A stretch of DNA of 64,000 nucleotides from Harmothoe impar (lineage: Eukaryota; Annelida; Polychaeta; Phyllodocida; Polynoidae), in the NCBI GenBank assembly GCA_947462335.1, contig OX381721.1, positions 13,343,910 through 13,407,909 on the forward strand, given 5' to 3'. The translations under genes were made by a program, and so were the position numbers. The notes under the pieces are model-generated. The model saw nothing but the letters and a program-made list of their open reading frames with translations, had not been told where the DNA came from and did not search any database. Shown here in pieces: positions 61,995-64,000 of this stretch (its first letter is position 1; each line of letters starts with the position of its first letter).

Positions 61995-63084
61995 TAGTAA
62001 AGGCCAATTATGTTATATTGTCTTGTATTTTCAAATAACATTGTAGAAATAACCAACCTTTGCCTTTACTCGTAAGATATTATGAGCAGACATAATTATT
62101 TGTATGTGTGCCCGATCATGCATGACACATATCACCAGTCTATTACCTCAGCCTATCGCAAAGCGAGTAGCCTACACGTGATTTTTTTCAACGTTTTTCT
62201 TTTCGCTAATTTTTTATTTAAAAAAAGACATGATAAAAATGTACAAATATTGGTAAATCTAGTATCAAATTAAACTAATACTGCCAGTAATGCAGCGGAT
62301 AGAAATTTATATTTTCCCTACTTTTAAAGACCAATGACTTCTTAACTATTAAAATGTGAACTTTGTTCAGAAATAACATGATTACATTATCCTAGATACA
62401 TTTTAGTTAGCAAGTTACAAATACAAACCTCCCTCGTCATATTTTCAGTGCTTGGTGATTAGAAACCGCTTTTTCTTGAGTGGCCTTTTTTGGTAAAGCC
62501 ATGATATAATGAAATATAGGCCCTAGCTCCCCATGGTAGTATCTGGAAGGTGCCCGTTCATGTACTTCATCTGATGGTCACATCTGGTAATCACTCCACA
62601 GCCTATCCAAGAGTCTGCTGGACTTTCACTTCGCTAAGACGGCAGTCAGAATGAGCCTCCTTTAATAGTCGTATAAAGTGACTCCCTTTCAAGAGTCAGC
62701 CTGATTTTTGAATGACAGTTAGACAGGGCAATTCTTCATACCTTGACCTTCTTTCCATAGTCATGTCTGACTTTGCGTCAGTTAGCCTGAGTCCTATTTG
62801 TTTGCTAACAGGTAGGGACACAATGTAGTAATGGGCATAATGGTATAGGGTATAAGATACCATTCCTGTGGATTTGTAAGTTTAACATGAAGTAAAATAA
62901 AAGGATCATTTATGATATCTGATGGTACATGTACCTCTATATTTCTACAGAGCTAATTAATGACTGATGGTCTGTGAAAACACCCCCTTCCCTACTCAGG
63001 ACAACAGTGTTCATTTGAATAGGGGTAGTAGAGTACTTGGGTAAGGGAAGCATACAAATTATGGATCGTAAACATATATAGGCT

Positions 63085-63401
63085 TACTCCCTCAGGTCAT
63101 AATGCTTTTAAACTCTCTCTCACACGAAAGTCAGACACTGCTGGACTCTCACTATAGTGCCTGACTTTCTGTGGAATGAACGCCAGCCATACAATGGCCC
63201 AGCATTATCTGATTTTCACTCCAATGAGAGTCAGGCATTGTTGGATCCTGCTAGAGGGAAAGTCAGGTAATGCTGGACTCACATTGGCATGAAAGTCAGG
63301 CAATGCTGGACCCTCTTTAAAGTCAAAGTTAGCCTGACTTTGCTTTTGGTTACACATGACTGATTGTGGTGTGTGAGTCCAGCTGACTCTCACTTTCATA
63401 T
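63085..63401. repeat. Pieces of the GTCAGCTGGACT repeat family
   Basis: Repeated words such as AGTCAGGCATTGTTGGA and AAAGTCAGGCAATGCTGGAC, ending with GAGTCCAGCTGACTCTCACTTTC, the inverse of the end of 43416-43840. Probably a rearranged copy. Confidence 0.55.
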
Positions 63402-63408
63402 GAGCAGT

Positions 63409-63671
63409 TCATGTACTAGATGTGAGGAAGGTGCTGTTCTCCCCTGTGCCGGCTGTGTCAGTAGCTCCATGTGCCTCCTCCAGGGACTGTCTGGGACGGA
63501 GGACAGACATGCCGAGTGCCACCAGGGTGACAACGAGTCCCAGAGCCAGTACCACAGATATAATGATGCTGTTCCTGCAGCACAGCACGCTCACACTCTG
63601 ACTCTGTCCGCAGTCCGCAGGGTGCCCCGCCCCCGCCTCGTGCCCACCTGCAACCGTCCACACCTCAGCTG
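63409..63671 (-). CDS. Terminal transmembrane exon of a gene continuing beyond the window
   Basis: From a 3' splice site (CATTGCAG, a tandem CAGCAG acceptor) the frame gives 87 residues and a TGA at 63411-63409. It holds a short extracellular part with PADCGQ, a membrane helix (SIIISVVLALGLVVTLVALG), and a tail with RPRQSLEEAH. Entry is in phase 1, as in the terminal exons of the CTLD genes, so it may end another modular receptor. The upstream exons lie outside the window. The long open frame upstream of the splice site is probably intron. Confidence 0.5.
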
Positions 63672-64000
63672 CTGCAATGACACATGGTTTATTACTCTTA
63701 TTACCTAAAGGTAGGGCCACCTTTTTTTGATAACTTGGATTACGGGCTTTTGCTTCCATATTTTTGGAAGGGCAGAGGCAGAAAAAAAAAAAAGCTGCCC
63801 TACGGGGGGCACCAGATCACAAAATTTCCCGAAGGGCAGAGGGCCAAAAAAATAAAATAAAAGGCATGTAAAATCTCATTTCTAGGCAATCTAATGAAAA
63901 TATAGTGAGAATTACCCCCAATCTGAAAGGCCTCACTCTACCTTTTGCTGGTCAACATGTACTTTTTCCCCCTTTTTTTTGGTAAATTCTCAAAAAAATC

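Larger units (their letters stand above)
61793..63408. other. 3' flank of the GNAT gene and intergenic DNA
   Basis: It contains the GNAT 3' UTR with AATAAA at 61989-61994, followed by repeat pieces of the GTCAGCTGGACT family at 62595-62725 and 63085-63401. No exon seen. Confidence 0.5.

Overview
The window is animal genomic DNA: intron-rich genes, no operons, roughly 40% GC by eye, and many small DNA transposons and minisatellites. I rebuilt the genes by hand from splice sites, reading-frame continuity and family motifs. There are six multi-exon genes plus the last exon of a seventh. I infer an amphioxus (Branchiostoma) or another marine invertebrate deuterostome or lophotrochozoan. The best clue for amphioxus is that several introns carry tandem repeats that include the splice site itself, a feature I recall being described for amphioxus genes. 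This assignment is an inference.

Layout. (1) 1.5-22.5 kb holds three tandem minus-strand genes for C-type-lectin-like (CTLD) type I membrane proteins: gene A (1513-5583), gene B (7365-14244) and gene C (17964-22528). A and B are recent paralogues that keep similar introns. B has gained a second CTLD. Every intron in the three genes is phase 1, so the exons are interchangeable modules. (2) 25.9-29.0 kb, plus strand: a secreted neutral sphingomyelinase of the endonuclease/exonuclease/phosphatase superfamily, 7 coding exons, all catalytic residues present. (3) 29.4-34.4 kb, minus strand, tail to tail with it: an ornithine-decarboxylase-like gene with at least 10 coding exons. It keeps the PLP lysine but has lost substrate-binding acidic residues. 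(4) 42.9-61.8 kb, plus strand: a tandem GNAT acetyltransferase, 6 coding exons. Its 13-kb intron 2 contains a complete antisense gene (46759-54774) for a small secreted protein with two PAN/Apple-like domains. (5) 63.4-63.7 kb, minus strand: a transmembrane terminal exon of a gene that runs off the window.

The most distinctive feature is a set of minisatellites lying across exon-intron borders: eight 76-bp copies of a 3' splice site at GNAT exon 2; twelve 51-bp copies of a 5' splice site at GNAT exon 4; about five copies of the 5' splice site of the nested PAN gene; two or three copies at exon 3 of CTLD genes A and B; and a 21-bp array that supplies the last codons and stop of CTLD gene C. 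The rest of the non-coding DNA holds many foldback elements and MITEs, two CACTG-ended elements, a decayed LINE reverse transcriptase fragment and several tandem duplications.
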